DNA of 5,757 nucleotides from Candidatus Accumulibacter vicinus (GCA_002425405.1 DIME01000058.1:1-5757), one strand, 5' to 3'. Shown: positions 1-5,478, counted from the first letter of the stretch. Program-made: numbers and translations. Notes: generated by a model not told the origin, from the sequence alone.

Positions 1-1
1 G

Positions 2-46
2 CTGCTGGAGAACCTGCCGCCAGCCGCGGCGGCGCCGGATTTCTGA
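2..46 (+). CDS. C-terminal tail of a gene, probably a BTAD-type transcriptional regulator (5' end outside window)
   Basis: The first bases read as the end of an open frame, LLENLPPAAAAPDF followed by TGA at 44-46. Fourteen residues alone would say nothing, but the tail closely matches the end of the decayed regulator at 1866 (RLENRSPVAAPDS, stop), both at the protein level and in the DNA (the run GCGGCGCCGGATT occurs in both, near the stop). I infer that this is the end of a paralogous MalT/LuxR-type regulator with a C-terminal BTAD domain, whose body lies upstream of the window. Similarity stops right at the stop codon: the bases that follow differ. Whether this copy is intact cannot be seen. 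Confidence 0.55.
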   Translation: MLENLPPAAAAPDF

Positions 47-232
47 AGGGGGCCGTTTGTCCTTCGCAAGTTTGCACAGCAAGGCGGTTTCCCCTGATTC
101 GCCGGATCGTCCTTTGTCCAGTAAGCCGGAAAGGGGGATCGGGTCGTGCTTTCCGTTCCCGCGCCACCACCAGGCAGCGTCGCAGTCAACGCGAAGCATG
201 AAGGCTTGCCCAGCGGCGTTTCACCTGCAGTG

Positions 233-265
233 AGTCATAGATGCTAAAATGCAGTCATTTCGATG
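233..265 (+). promoter_or_regulatory. Candidate vapBC operator: repeated AGTCAT...ATG half-sites
   Basis: AGTCAT occurs at 233-238 and again at 253-258, exactly 20 bases apart (about two helical turns), and each is followed closely by ATG (241-243 and 263-265). The second copy lies in an imperfect palindrome in which CAGT (252-255) and CAT (256-258) face ATG (263-265) and ACTG (268-271). The two sites flank the -10 box at 245-250. Antitoxins with a ribbon-helix-helix fold bind such repeated short sites and repress their own promoter. Binding here is inferred. Confidence 0.45.
242..250 (+). promoter_or_regulatory. Extended -10 promoter box for vapBC
   Basis: TGCTAAAAT is an extended -10 element: a TG one base before TAAAAT, which matches TATAAT in five of six positions. 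No good -35 hexamer lies 16-18 bases upstream, as is usual for extended -10 promoters. Transcription would start near 257, leaving a leader of about 23 bases before the ATG at 280. This box would lie inside the coding region if translation began at the ATG at 241, which argues for the later start. Confidence 0.5.
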
Positions 266-279
266 TCACTGGAAAACTC

Positions 280-543
280 ATGCCGACTCTCACCTTGCGC
301 GATGTGCCTGCCGAATTGCACCAATGGTTGAAGGAACAGGCGGGAGCCCACCGCCGTTCGCTCAACCAGGAGGTCATTCATCAACTCGATGCGATGCGCA
401 GCCTTCCTGCCAGCCGGTCTGACGCCGACCTGCGGCTGGCCCGCATCTGCGCGATTGCCGCGCGCACCGCTCGCCTGCCTGTGCTCGATGAGCGCCCCGA
501 GGCCGGGATTCTCGGGCTCGGAGCGGACGGACTGCCGCGCTGA
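280..543 (+). CDS. vapB: VapB/FitA-type ribbon-helix-helix antitoxin
   Basis: An 87-residue antitoxin of a type II toxin-antitoxin pair. It should neutralise the PIN-domain toxin encoded 2 bases downstream and repress their shared promoter as a DNA-bound complex. Residues 2-8 (PTLTLRD) form the DNA-contacting beta strand of the FitA-like ribbon-helix-helix fold. Helix A (about 10-23) follows, then the typical RRSLNQEV turn and helix B (to about 39). The C-terminus has the toxin-binding signature common in VapB proteins, here GILGLGADGLPR (76-87, compare ILGYDxxGLPR). The ATG at 280 is preferred over the in-frame ATG at 241: it puts the conserved strand at the N-terminus, has a GGAAA ribosome binding site at 271-275, and leaves the -10 box at 242-250 outside the gene. 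Family assignment is firm; its exact toxin partner is inferred from adjacency. Confidence 0.88.
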   Translation: MPTLTLRDVPAELHQWLKEQAGAHRRSLNQEVIHQLDAMRSLPASRSDADLRLARICAIAARTARLPVLDERPEAGILGLGADGLPR

Positions 544-545
544 CG

Positions 546-944
546 ATGGTCGTCGACAGCTCGGCATTGGTTGCCATCCTGCTCGGTGAGCCGGATGGCG
601 ACGCGTTGTCCCGCGCGCTCGCCGGTGCGGAAATGCCGGTGATCTGCGCTCCCAACTGGCTGGAGGCGATGATGGTGATCTCCGCCCGGCTCGGCCTTCC
701 GGGCGTGCAGGCCTTGGGCGAACTGCTCGAAGCCGCCGAGGTGCAGGTTGAACCCGCTGACGCCGAATTGGCGCAAACGGCCTTCGACACCTGGCAACGC
801 TTCGGCAAGGCGCGCCATCCGGCCGGGTTGAACTTCGGCGATTGTTTTGCCTATGCCTTGGCTAGCCGCCGGGGGGATGTGCTGCTTTTCAAGGGCCATG
901 ATTTTTCGCAAACCGACGTCGTACCGGCGCTTGGTCGGCAATGA
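546..944 (+). CDS. vapC: VapC-type PIN-domain ribonuclease toxin
   Basis: A 132-residue PIN-domain toxin, expected to be a Mg2+-dependent endoribonuclease acting in the cytoplasm on tRNA, rRNA or mRNA and held inactive by the antitoxin just upstream. The acidic active-site residues are all visible: D4 in the opening MVVDSSALVAIL, E40 in NWLEAMMV, D99 in LNFGDCFAYALA, and D119 with D124 in the closing LLFKGHDFSQTDV. Length and the HPAGLNFGDC stretch are normal for the family, and nothing suggests inactivation. The start at 546 lies 2 bases after the antitoxin stop, so the pair is co-transcribed and probably translationally coupled. The target RNA cannot be told from sequence. Confidence 0.9.
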   Translation: MVVDSSALVAILLGEPDGDALSRALAGAEMPVICAPNWLEAMMVISARLGLPGVQALGELLEAAEVQVEPADAELAQTAFDTWQRFGKARHPAGLNFGDCFAYALASRRGDVLLFKGHDFSQTDVVPALGRQ

Positions 945-984
945 AGCCTGGCTTCCCGTATCGGGCGCTGGCGCCGTGGCGGAC

Positions 985-1866
985 CTGCGCCGCCGCCAGC
1001 CGTACTTTTGTCCCGACGCGATGTCGCGCCTGTGCGCTTTCGCTCTCCAGCGCGGCATCGTGACGGACTTCGCCGACCCCGTCATCGCCAGCTGAAGCCG
1101 CCGCCGTTCGACATCGACGACTGGCCGTAACCGATCCGGATCCACACGCTGGGACGCTTCGGTCTGCGGGTCGACGATCGCCCGGTCACCGGAGCGGGCC
1201 AGGCGAAGCCGCTCGAACTGCTGCGCGCGCTGATCGCTCGCGGCGGACGCGACGTGCCGATCGGCGATCTGTGGGGTAAGCGGGAAGACGACGACAGCGT
1301 TCGGGAAGCGGCGCTGGCGCTGGCCAGTCAGGCAAGGACAAGATCGAAAACGGCCGCGCGGCTTTCGACATCAAACTCTCCCGCCCGCGTTGTTGCCTGC
1401 TCGGGCAGGCGACGCGCTACAGGTCAAGGACGGCTGCCTGACCCTGTACAACGCCCAGTGCTGGGTCGATTGCTGGTCTTGCCAGCGTCTGCGGCGCGAC
1501 ATTCGCCAACTGCTCGACGGAGCAGGCGCGCTGTCGGTGGCGCTCGTAGTCGCCCGCGGCCGCGACCTTCTCGCGCGCTACGGCGGCCCCTTCCTGGCGC
1601 GGGAAAGCGCCGCCTGGGCGAGCGAGCCGCGCGACGACTTGCGCGAGCGCGTGACGACGTCGCTCGCCGGCCTCGCGTCGCGGCTCGAGGGCGCCGGTGC
1701 CGTCGTCGAGGCGAGCCAACTCTACGAGCGCGCGATCGAGATCGACCCGCGCCGCGAGGCGCTCTATCTCGGCCTGATGTACTGCCTGTACCGCCAAGGC
1801 AGGGTGGCCGAAGCGCTGCGCGCGCGGCTGGAAAACCGGTCGCCAGTGGCGGCGCCGGATTCCTGA
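985..1866 (+). pseudogene. Decayed 3' part of a MalT/LuxR-type regulator with C-terminal BTAD domain
   Basis: The remains of the C-terminal third of a large ATP-dependent-type regulator are spread over three frames. Segment A (about 985-1092) has the end of the helical repeat region (PDAMSRLCAFALQRGI). Segment B (about 1089-1330) holds QLKPPPFDIDDWP, a TAA at 1128-1130, then IRIHTLGRFGL and KPLELLRALIARGGRDV, the winged-helix start of a BTAD unit. The family normally reads WPWP here, so the stop replaces the second Trp. Segment C (about 1331-1405) gives AAFDIKLSRPR, the effector helix. Segment D (about 1405-1866) supplies DALQVKDGCLTL, CWVDCWS, GPFLARESAAW and the BTAD helices through YLGLMYCLYRQGRVAEALRA to a TGA. 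At least three frameshifts plus a two-base nonsense change argue for true decay rather than a single sequencing error. The whole ATPase half is missing; sequence before about 985 belongs to vapC. The 5' boundary is approximate. Confidence 0.85.
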
Positions 1867-1891
1867 TCTCTCTGTTCTGAGCGCCGTGCCT

Positions 1892-1974
1892 GCCGAAGTG
1901 GTGACTGGCTTCGTATGCGGTATGTAGGAAAAAGTTCGCCTACAACTGCCGGCTTCGGCTTGCTAGAGTCACCA
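1892..1974 (+). promoter_or_regulatory. Leader-like region with competing inverted repeats
   Basis: Several complementary segments lie between the pseudogene and the gene at 2044. TGGTGACT (1899-1906) pairs with AGTCACCA (1967-1974). GCCGAAG (1892-1898) pairs with CTTCGGC (1953-1959). Small hairpins lie inside: TGTAGG (1923-1928) with CCTACA (1939-1944), and GCCG (1948-1951) with CGGC (1956-1959). The first two pairings cross, so they would form a pseudoknot or exclude each other. The right arm overlaps the -10 box at 1961-1969, so at DNA level this could be an operator rather than an RNA structure. Function unknown. Confidence 0.35.
1961..1969 (+). promoter_or_regulatory. Extended -10 promoter box upstream of the gene at 2044
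   Basis: TGCTAGAGT fits the extended -10 pattern (TG, one base, then a TATAAT-like hexamer, here TAGAGT). It has the same TGCTAnAnT form as the boxes at 242-250 and 5600-5608. No clear -35 is seen. Transcription would begin near 1976, giving a leader of roughly 70 bases. It would exclude the in-frame ATG at 1915 as a start. Confidence 0.4.
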
Positions 1975-2043
1975 GTAGTGGCAGCTGCAGGCCCCGGACC
2001 AGCGGCTACCGCGATGGACGTTACGGTCACGGAGAGACTTGCG

Positions 2044-2454
2044 ATGAAACAGACAGCATCTATGGTTGCAAAAGTTTCCGTTGCGCTCTTCGTTGCCGCC
2101 ATAGTTTGGGGCCAAGTGATAGCAAGCCGGCTCGGCGGCGACCAAATCTGTATTTCCGATGCGGAAACGGCGCAGCGCTTTCTTGGCGTAAGTGAACCGG
2201 GAGTCTACCAGTTCGATCGAAAGACGGGCCGTCCCGCGCACATCTCCGGATCCACGGCGTTCGCCATGGTGATCGAGGGGGTCTTCAGGCCCGTATATCC
2301 GCGGCAGGCCATGTGCGGTGCCCGAGCGCTGATCCAGGCACCCGACGGCCTGCTCGGGGCTGGATCGCTCCTCGGCGCCATCGGCGCTTTTTTTGCCGGG
2401 GTTTTCGTCAGGTCTCGCAAGCGAGACCTGGAATCCACGGCCGGCTCGCGGTGA
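2044..2454 (+). CDS. Small membrane protein with two transmembrane segments, function unknown
   Basis: A 136-residue protein I do not recognise. A hydrophobic segment at about 8-27 (starting VAKVSVALFVAAIVWG) is followed by a polar region of some 75 residues containing two cysteines (C36, C91) that could form a disulfide. A second hydrophobic segment (about 103-123, rich in Gly/Ala/Phe) ends in the basic stop-transfer stretch RSRKR. The likely layout is both termini in the cytoplasm and the loop outside. The ATG at 2044 has a GGAGAG ribosome binding site at 2031-2036, 7 bases upstream; in-frame ATGs at 1915 and 2014 lack one. Third-position GC is lower than in the genes on the right, hinting at a different origin. 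A long antisense frame across 1969-2667 is a weaker alternative without any recognisable motif. Confidence 0.62.
   Translation: MKQTASMVAKVSVALFVAAIVWGQVIASRLGGDQICISDAETAQRFLGVSEPGVYQFDRKTGRPAHISGSTAFAMVIEGVFRPVYPRQAMCGARALIQAPDGLLGAGSLLGAIGAFFAGVFVRSRKRDLESTAGSR
2409..2430. repeat. Perfect palindrome with 10-base arms and 2-base centre inside the 3' end of a gene
   Basis: CAGGTCTCGC (2409-2418) and its exact reverse complement GCGAGACCTG (2421-2430) are separated only by AA. The palindrome encodes the basic residues RSRKRDL after the second transmembrane segment and ends 24 bases before the stop. No T-run follows on either strand, so it is not an intrinsic terminator. It could be a protein-binding site or an mRNA hairpin close to the stop codon. 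Confidence 0.6.
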
Positions 2455-2468
2455 ATGATTGCCCTGCC

Positions 2469-2481
2469 GGTGACCATCACC
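2469..2481 (+). repeat. Short inverted repeat GGTGA/TCACC after the small membrane protein gene
   Basis: GGTGA (2469-2473) faces TCACC (2477-2481) across three bases, followed by a pyrimidine-rich but not T-only stretch. A weak terminator or operator is possible. The rest of 2455-2652, before the next operon, shows no gene and no clear promoter; an in-frame ATG at 2455 has no ribosome binding site. Confidence 0.25.
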
Positions 2482-2652
2482 TGTTCCTCTTTGCCAGATG
2501 TGCCACCGCCAGCCCGGGCGATGGCTCAGTTCGGCCGACAGAAACGGGTGAATTCTTCGAGCGTCAAGAGCTGTGTCCGCCCCCGCGGTCGAATGACGAC
2601 TCGAGTTACAAAGCAGCACGACTATTCCCTTTCTTACACCCAGGAGCGCGCC

Positions 2653-3087
2653 ATGAAGTGTCGTCACGTAGTTTTATTCGCCGTTGGTTCCGCCGCCTTT
2701 GCCGCGGCCTTTCCACCGAACGCGCACGCGTGGTGCGCCGCTATGGGAGGCTACTCGAGCTTCGAGGAGCAGGCCCGTGCCGAGGCCCGAAAACGCGGTG
2801 CGCTTGTCGTACGCAGCGACCAGCAGTCGCTGCGTACACTCGGTTTCTACCGCGGCGCGGTGGATGGTACCGAGGGTCCCGCCACATCCAAGGCGATCGC
2901 GTCGTTCCGTGCCGCCGTCGGTCTCGGCGATGGCAACGATCTCGACGACGATGCGCGACGCAGGCTTAAGGCTTGCGTCCAGGCACGTCAGCAGCCGACC
3001 AGGAGCCCGAATGCGGCGGGGCCGACCGACGCCTGTTGCGCCGCCGACAAACCCGAGTGCCTGAAGGCCACCATCGCCCAGCGGTGA
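2653..3087 (+). CDS. Secreted small protein with a peptidoglycan-binding-like domain
   Basis: A 144-residue exported protein. Residues 1-26 are a Sec signal peptide (MKCRH, a hydrophobic core rich in Val/Phe/Ala, then NAHA before W27 as the likely cleavage site). Residues about 54-105 look like a PG_binding_1 fold: QQSLRTLGFYRGAVDGTEGPATSKAI and the following helices carry the LxxLGFYxGxxDGxxGPxTxxAI pattern typical of that family, which binds cell-wall peptide or serves as a targeting module. There is no catalytic domain. The C-terminal tail is cysteine-rich (C108, C128, C129, C136, with C28 near the mature N-terminus), so disulfides in the periplasm are likely. The ATG at 2653 has AGGAG at 2642-2646, 6 bases upstream; upstream in-frame ATGs would bury the signal peptide. 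It is first in a coupled operon, its TGA overlapping the next GTG start. The binding call rests on pattern alone. Confidence 0.8.
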   Translation: MKCRHVVLFAVGSAAFAAAFPPNAHAWCAAMGGYSSFEEQARAEARKRGALVVRSDQQSLRTLGFYRGAVDGTEGPATSKAIASFRAAVGLGDGNDLDDDARRRLKACVQARQQPTRSPNAAGPTDACCAADKPECLKATIAQR

Positions 3088-4016
3088 GTCCGCCGCCGCC
3101 ACTCGGCGCACAGCAGCAACGGCGAGGCCGCGCGCTGCTGCTGTGCGGTGCCGTCGTCGGCATTGTAATGGCGGCAGCCGGTCTCGTCCGCGAACCACCT
3201 GTTCCTCAGTCGGCCCCGTCGGTTTCGTCGGCGACCTCGCCGCCGGCCGGTCTGCCGTCTGACGTGGTTGCGCGCGTCAACGGGCGTCTGTTGACGCGCA
3301 GCGAGTTCGAGCGAGCGTTAGCGGTCGAGATAGCCGGCGGCGAAGTCTCCAGCGCCGCCACCCGTCGGCGTGTGCTCGATCGCATGATCGACGAAGAACT
3401 GCGCGCGCAGCACGGAGTGGCGCTGAACCTGCATCTGAACGACCCCCGCGTTCGCATGGACCTGGCCACTATCGTCGCCGAGTCCGTGGTCGCCGCCGCT
3501 ACGCAGGAGACCGACGACACGCACTTGCGGAGCTACTTCGAGGCCCACCGGCAGCGCTTCGCCCAACGGGGCGCGCTGCGCGTGCAGCACATCTGGGTTG
3601 CGGCCATCGAAGGCAACCTCGGCGAAGCCTATACGCGCGCGCGTACCGCGACCCGCCTCTTGCGCGAAGGCGAGGCGTTTTCCGTCGTGGCCGAGATTAC
3701 CGGCAACAAGCCGCCGCGCGAGCTGCCTTCCACGGTGTTGTCACCGGATGAGCTGGCCAGCCTGGTCGGGCGCGCGGTGCTCAACGCGGTGCTCACCCTG
3801 GCTCCGGGCGGAGTGACCGACCCGGTGCGCGACACGGGCGGATTCCATGTCCTGCGCGTGGTCACACGCAAGGCGCTTTCACCGCCGACATTCGAAGCAG
3901 CGCGGCTCGATGTCGAGGCCGAGTTCGCCGCCGAGCAGGCGCGCCGGGCACTGGCCGACAACGCGACGCAGCTTCGTCGCTCGGCGTCCATCGAGCAAGT
4001 GGAGTTCGAGCCGTGA
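3084..4016 (+). CDS. Membrane-anchored SurA/PpiC-like peptidyl-prolyl isomerase or chaperone
   Basis: A 310-residue periplasmic folding factor. A basic stretch (RRGR, 13-16) precedes one hydrophobic segment (about 17-35), then a Pro/Ser-rich linker; the rest should sit in the periplasm. Residues about 61-155 match the SurA-N-like helical chaperone region (VVARVNGRLLTRSEFERAL, then RVLDRMIDEELRAQHGV and YFEAHRQRF). Residues about 163-262 match the parvulin PpiC domain (LRVQHIWVA with H169, a helix ending LLREGEAFSVVA, and the final APGGVTDPVRDTGGFHVLRV with F254-H255). The usual GGDLGWF loop is absent, replaced by PPRELPSTVLSPDELASL, so isomerase activity may be weak or lost. The GTG at 3084 overlaps the upstream stop (GTGA) and keeps the charged N-terminus; the ATG at 3168 would cut into the membrane segment. 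No strong ribosome binding site is seen, which fits coupling to the upstream gene. Confidence 0.85.
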   Translation: MSPPPPLGAQQQRRGRALLLCGAVVGIVMAAAGLVREPPVPQSAPSVSSATSPPAGLPSDVVARVNGRLLTRSEFERALAVEIAGGEVSSAATRRRVLDRMIDEELRAQHGVALNLHLNDPRVRMDLATIVAESVVAAATQETDDTHLRSYFEAHRQRFAQRGALRVQHIWVAAIEGNLGEAYTRARTATRLLREGEAFSVVAEITGNKPPRELPSTVLSPDELASLVGRAVLNAVLTLAPGGVTDPVRDTGGFHVLRVVTRKALSPPTFEAARLDVEAEFAAEQARRALADNATQLRRSASIEQVEFEP

Positions 4017-5203
4017 CCCCTGGCCGCCGCACGGCCAACGCTTTGCTGGGAGCGCTCATCGTCCTGTGGGCGGCGAGTGGTGCGGCACACGAGCGCAGCG
4101 CTTCCTACTCGTCCTGGGCCTTCGACGAGCGAGGTGCCGCTGTGACACTGATCGTTGCCCAACAGGACGCCGAGTCGCTGGACTCGGGTGCCGGCGGTGC
4201 CGACTCTCTGCTGGCTTACGCCACCTCCCGATTGCGTCTGAGCGCCGACGGCCAGCCCTGTACGGTCGCCGACGCGCCACGCCGGCAGCAGGCACCGGCG
4301 GGCCGCCTACGTATCGTCTGGCGACTGGCCTGTCCGACGGCCCAGTCACTGCGTATCGAGAGTGATCTGTTCGATGATCCGGCCGCGGGTCATCTGCACT
4401 TCGCCACCGTCGACGACGCGGCCGCTCCGGTGCAGCGGGTTCTTGCCGGTACCGAACGCCAGTGGCCACTCTCCCGGCAGGGAGTCGCCGCCGCGGGCGC
4501 GCCCTCGTCGGGACGGGATTTCGTCGCCTTGGGTTGCGAGCACATCCTCACCGGATACGACCATTTGGTCTTTCTTTTCGCGTTGCTGCTGTGCGGCGGC
4601 AGCTTTGGCGGCTTGGTGCGCGTGGTCACCGGGTTCACGGTCGGCCACAGCATCACGCTGGCGCTGGCCGTGCTCAATCTGGTGCGGCCACAGGCCGCGG
4701 CGGTCGAAGCCTTGATCGGCCTGTCCATTGCGCTGGTCGCCGTAGAGAACGTCTGGCTGCTTCAACCTAGCCAACGTCATTTGCCGGTGAGCACTTGGAC
4801 AGCGCTGAGCGCGCTCGGTCTGATGGCGCTTTTCGGACTGGGCAAGATCGCCGCGCTGTGCTGGGGTGGACTGCTGCTGTTCTTGGTTTGTCAACACCAG
4901 TTGCAGCAGGGCAGAAGCGATCCGGCCGCCGCACGCTGGGGCGTGGCGCTACTGTTCGGACTGATCCACGGCTTTGGCTTCGCCTCGGTGCTGGTCGAGA
5001 GCGAACTGCCCGCCTCGCGTCTGGTGCAGGCGCTGATCGGCTTCAACGTCGGCGTGGAACTCGGCCAGATCGCGCTGCTGGCACTGGCATGGCCGGCATT
5101 GCGCTGGGCACTGGAACGCCGGCGCGCGGCAACGGTGCATTGGGGTTCGGCGTTCTGCCTGTCGCTTGGCGTGTTTTGGCTGGTTTCGCGCAACTATGCG
5201 TAA
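4013..5203 (+). CDS. HupE/UreJ-family (HupE_UreJ_2 type) membrane protein, putative metal permease
   Basis: A 396-residue inner-membrane protein. A signal peptide (about 1-25, ending SGAA) exposes a mature N-terminus starting HERSAS, as often seen in this family. A periplasmic domain of some 140 residues follows, then a membrane domain (about 170-395) with six or seven helices. Family motifs are clear: GCEHILTGYDHLVFLF (174-189, E176, H177, D183, H184), FTVGHSITLALA (208-219, H212), VEALIGLSIALVAVEN (231-246, E232, E245), FGLIHGFGFASVL (315-327, H319) and FNVGVELGQ (344-352). The conserved His/Asp/Glu residues inside helices would bind a metal ion. HupE and UreJ relatives import Ni2+; substrate here is not shown, and no hydrogenase or urease gene is in view. 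The GTG at 4013 overlaps the preceding TGA by 4 bases, and neither junction has an independent ribosome binding site, so translation is probably coupled through the operon. Confidence 0.9.
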   Translation: MTPGRRTANALLGALIVLWAASGAAHERSASYSSWAFDERGAAVTLIVAQQDAESLDSGAGGADSLLAYATSRLRLSADGQPCTVADAPRRQQAPAGRLRIVWRLACPTAQSLRIESDLFDDPAAGHLHFATVDDAAAPVQRVLAGTERQWPLSRQGVAAAGAPSSGRDFVALGCEHILTGYDHLVFLFALLLCGGSFGGLVRVVTGFTVGHSITLALAVLNLVRPQAAAVEALIGLSIALVAVENVWLLQPSQRHLPVSTWTALSALGLMALFGLGKIAALCWGGLLLFLVCQHQLQQGRSDPAAARWGVALLFGLIHGFGFASVLVESELPASRLVQALIGFNVGVELGQIALLALAWPALRWALERRRAATVHWGSAFCLSLGVFWLVSRNYA

Positions 5204-5304
5204 GCCCTTGCCACCAAGTGTTTCCGTAGTCTGATGCCAACAGGCCCCGTGAATTTTGAATCTCTGTGGTACGGATTACGGAGCAACTTTCCGGTAAGGG
5301 CTTA
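5201..5304 (+). repeat. 104-base imperfect hairpin starting at the permease stop codon
   Basis: The sequence folds end to end. TAAGCCCTTGCC (5201-5212) pairs with GGTAAGGGCTTA (5293-5304), 12 pairs with one G-T. AAGT (5216-5219) pairs with ACTT (5286-5289). TCCGTAGTCTG (5223-5233) pairs with CGGATTACGGA (5272-5282), 11 pairs with two G-T. CCA and CAG (5237-5239, 5241-5243) pair with CTG and TGG (5264-5269), leaving a 20-base loop. That is about 33 pairs, with two symmetric 10-base flanks around AAGT/ACTT. The first arm includes the TAA stop of the permease gene. No T-run follows, so an intrinsic terminator is unlikely. It could be an mRNA 3' stabiliser, a small RNA, or a miniature mobile repeat with 12-base ends. 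Confidence 0.65.
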
Positions 5305-5338
5305 GTTGGCCGACGCGCGCTGTGAAATGAAGGCCGAC
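5305..5338 (+). repeat. Hairpin abutting the 104-base hairpin
   Basis: GTTGGCC (5305-5311) pairs with GGCCGAC (5332-5338), seven pairs with one G-T, around a 20-base loop. It begins on the base after the preceding hairpin ends, which is why I list it as part of one structured region. No coding capacity is seen. Confidence 0.4.
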
Positions 5339-5352
5339 CGCTGACGTGATGT

Positions 5353-5425
5353 CCGGGAGCTTCCCCGCGTCACGCGGCGCGCCAAGCTAGCGCTTCCACC
5401 ACGAAAGCTCCCGGGTACGGTGGAA
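5353..5425 (+). repeat. Inverted repeats in crossing arrangement
   Basis: CCGGGAGCTT (5353-5362) is an exact inverse of AAGCTCCCGG (5405-5414). TTCCACC (5394-5400) is an exact inverse of GGTGGAA (5419-5425). The second pairing starts inside the first loop and ends outside it, the topology of an H-type pseudoknot. A small hairpin, CCGCG (5365-5369) with CGCGG (5373-5377), fits within the first loop. No coding capacity was found on either strand. Confidence 0.5.
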
Positions 5426-5451
5426 CCGCGCTCCAATCGGAAATCAACTCC

Positions 5452-5478
5452 CTTCGTGTTCGCCGGAGCGAACACAAG
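5452..5478 (+). repeat. Hairpin GTGTTCGC/GCGAACAC
   Basis: GTGTTCGC (5456-5463) pairs with GCGAACAC (5468-5475) around the loop CGGA. The stem can extend by CTT (5452-5454) with AAG (5476-5478) across one bulged C. It is followed by CTCCCGC, not a T-run, so it does not look like a terminator. Confidence 0.5.

Noticed and set aside
847..1095. Separate small gene overlapping the end of vapC
   Set aside because: Its first half is an out-of-frame reading of vapC, and its second half is the first segment of the regulator pseudogene.
381..1145. Minus-strand frame of 254 codons opposite vapBC
   Set aside because: It lies opposite two firmly identified genes and has no family signature.
1254..1880. 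Open frame of 208 codons across the regulator remnant
   Set aside because: Only its first part (to about 1330) matches the BTAD winged helix; the rest is low-complexity Arg/Ala/Pro from reading the wrong frame, while the true BTAD helices are in the frame ending at 1866.
2455..2652. Upstream extension of the PG-binding-like protein to the ATG at 2455
   Set aside because: No ribosome binding site there, and the extension would bury a clear signal peptide that begins at 2653 behind AGGAG.
1969..2667. Long minus-strand frame of 232 codons
   Set aside because: No recognisable motif and composition typical of an antisense shadow. The + strand gene at 2044 has a ribosome binding site and sensible membrane topology.
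5201..5338. Integron attC site
   Set aside because: The hairpin shape is suggestive, but the RYYYAAC and GTTRRRY core sites are absent (GTTGGCC at 5305 fails the purine positions), and no integrase is in view.
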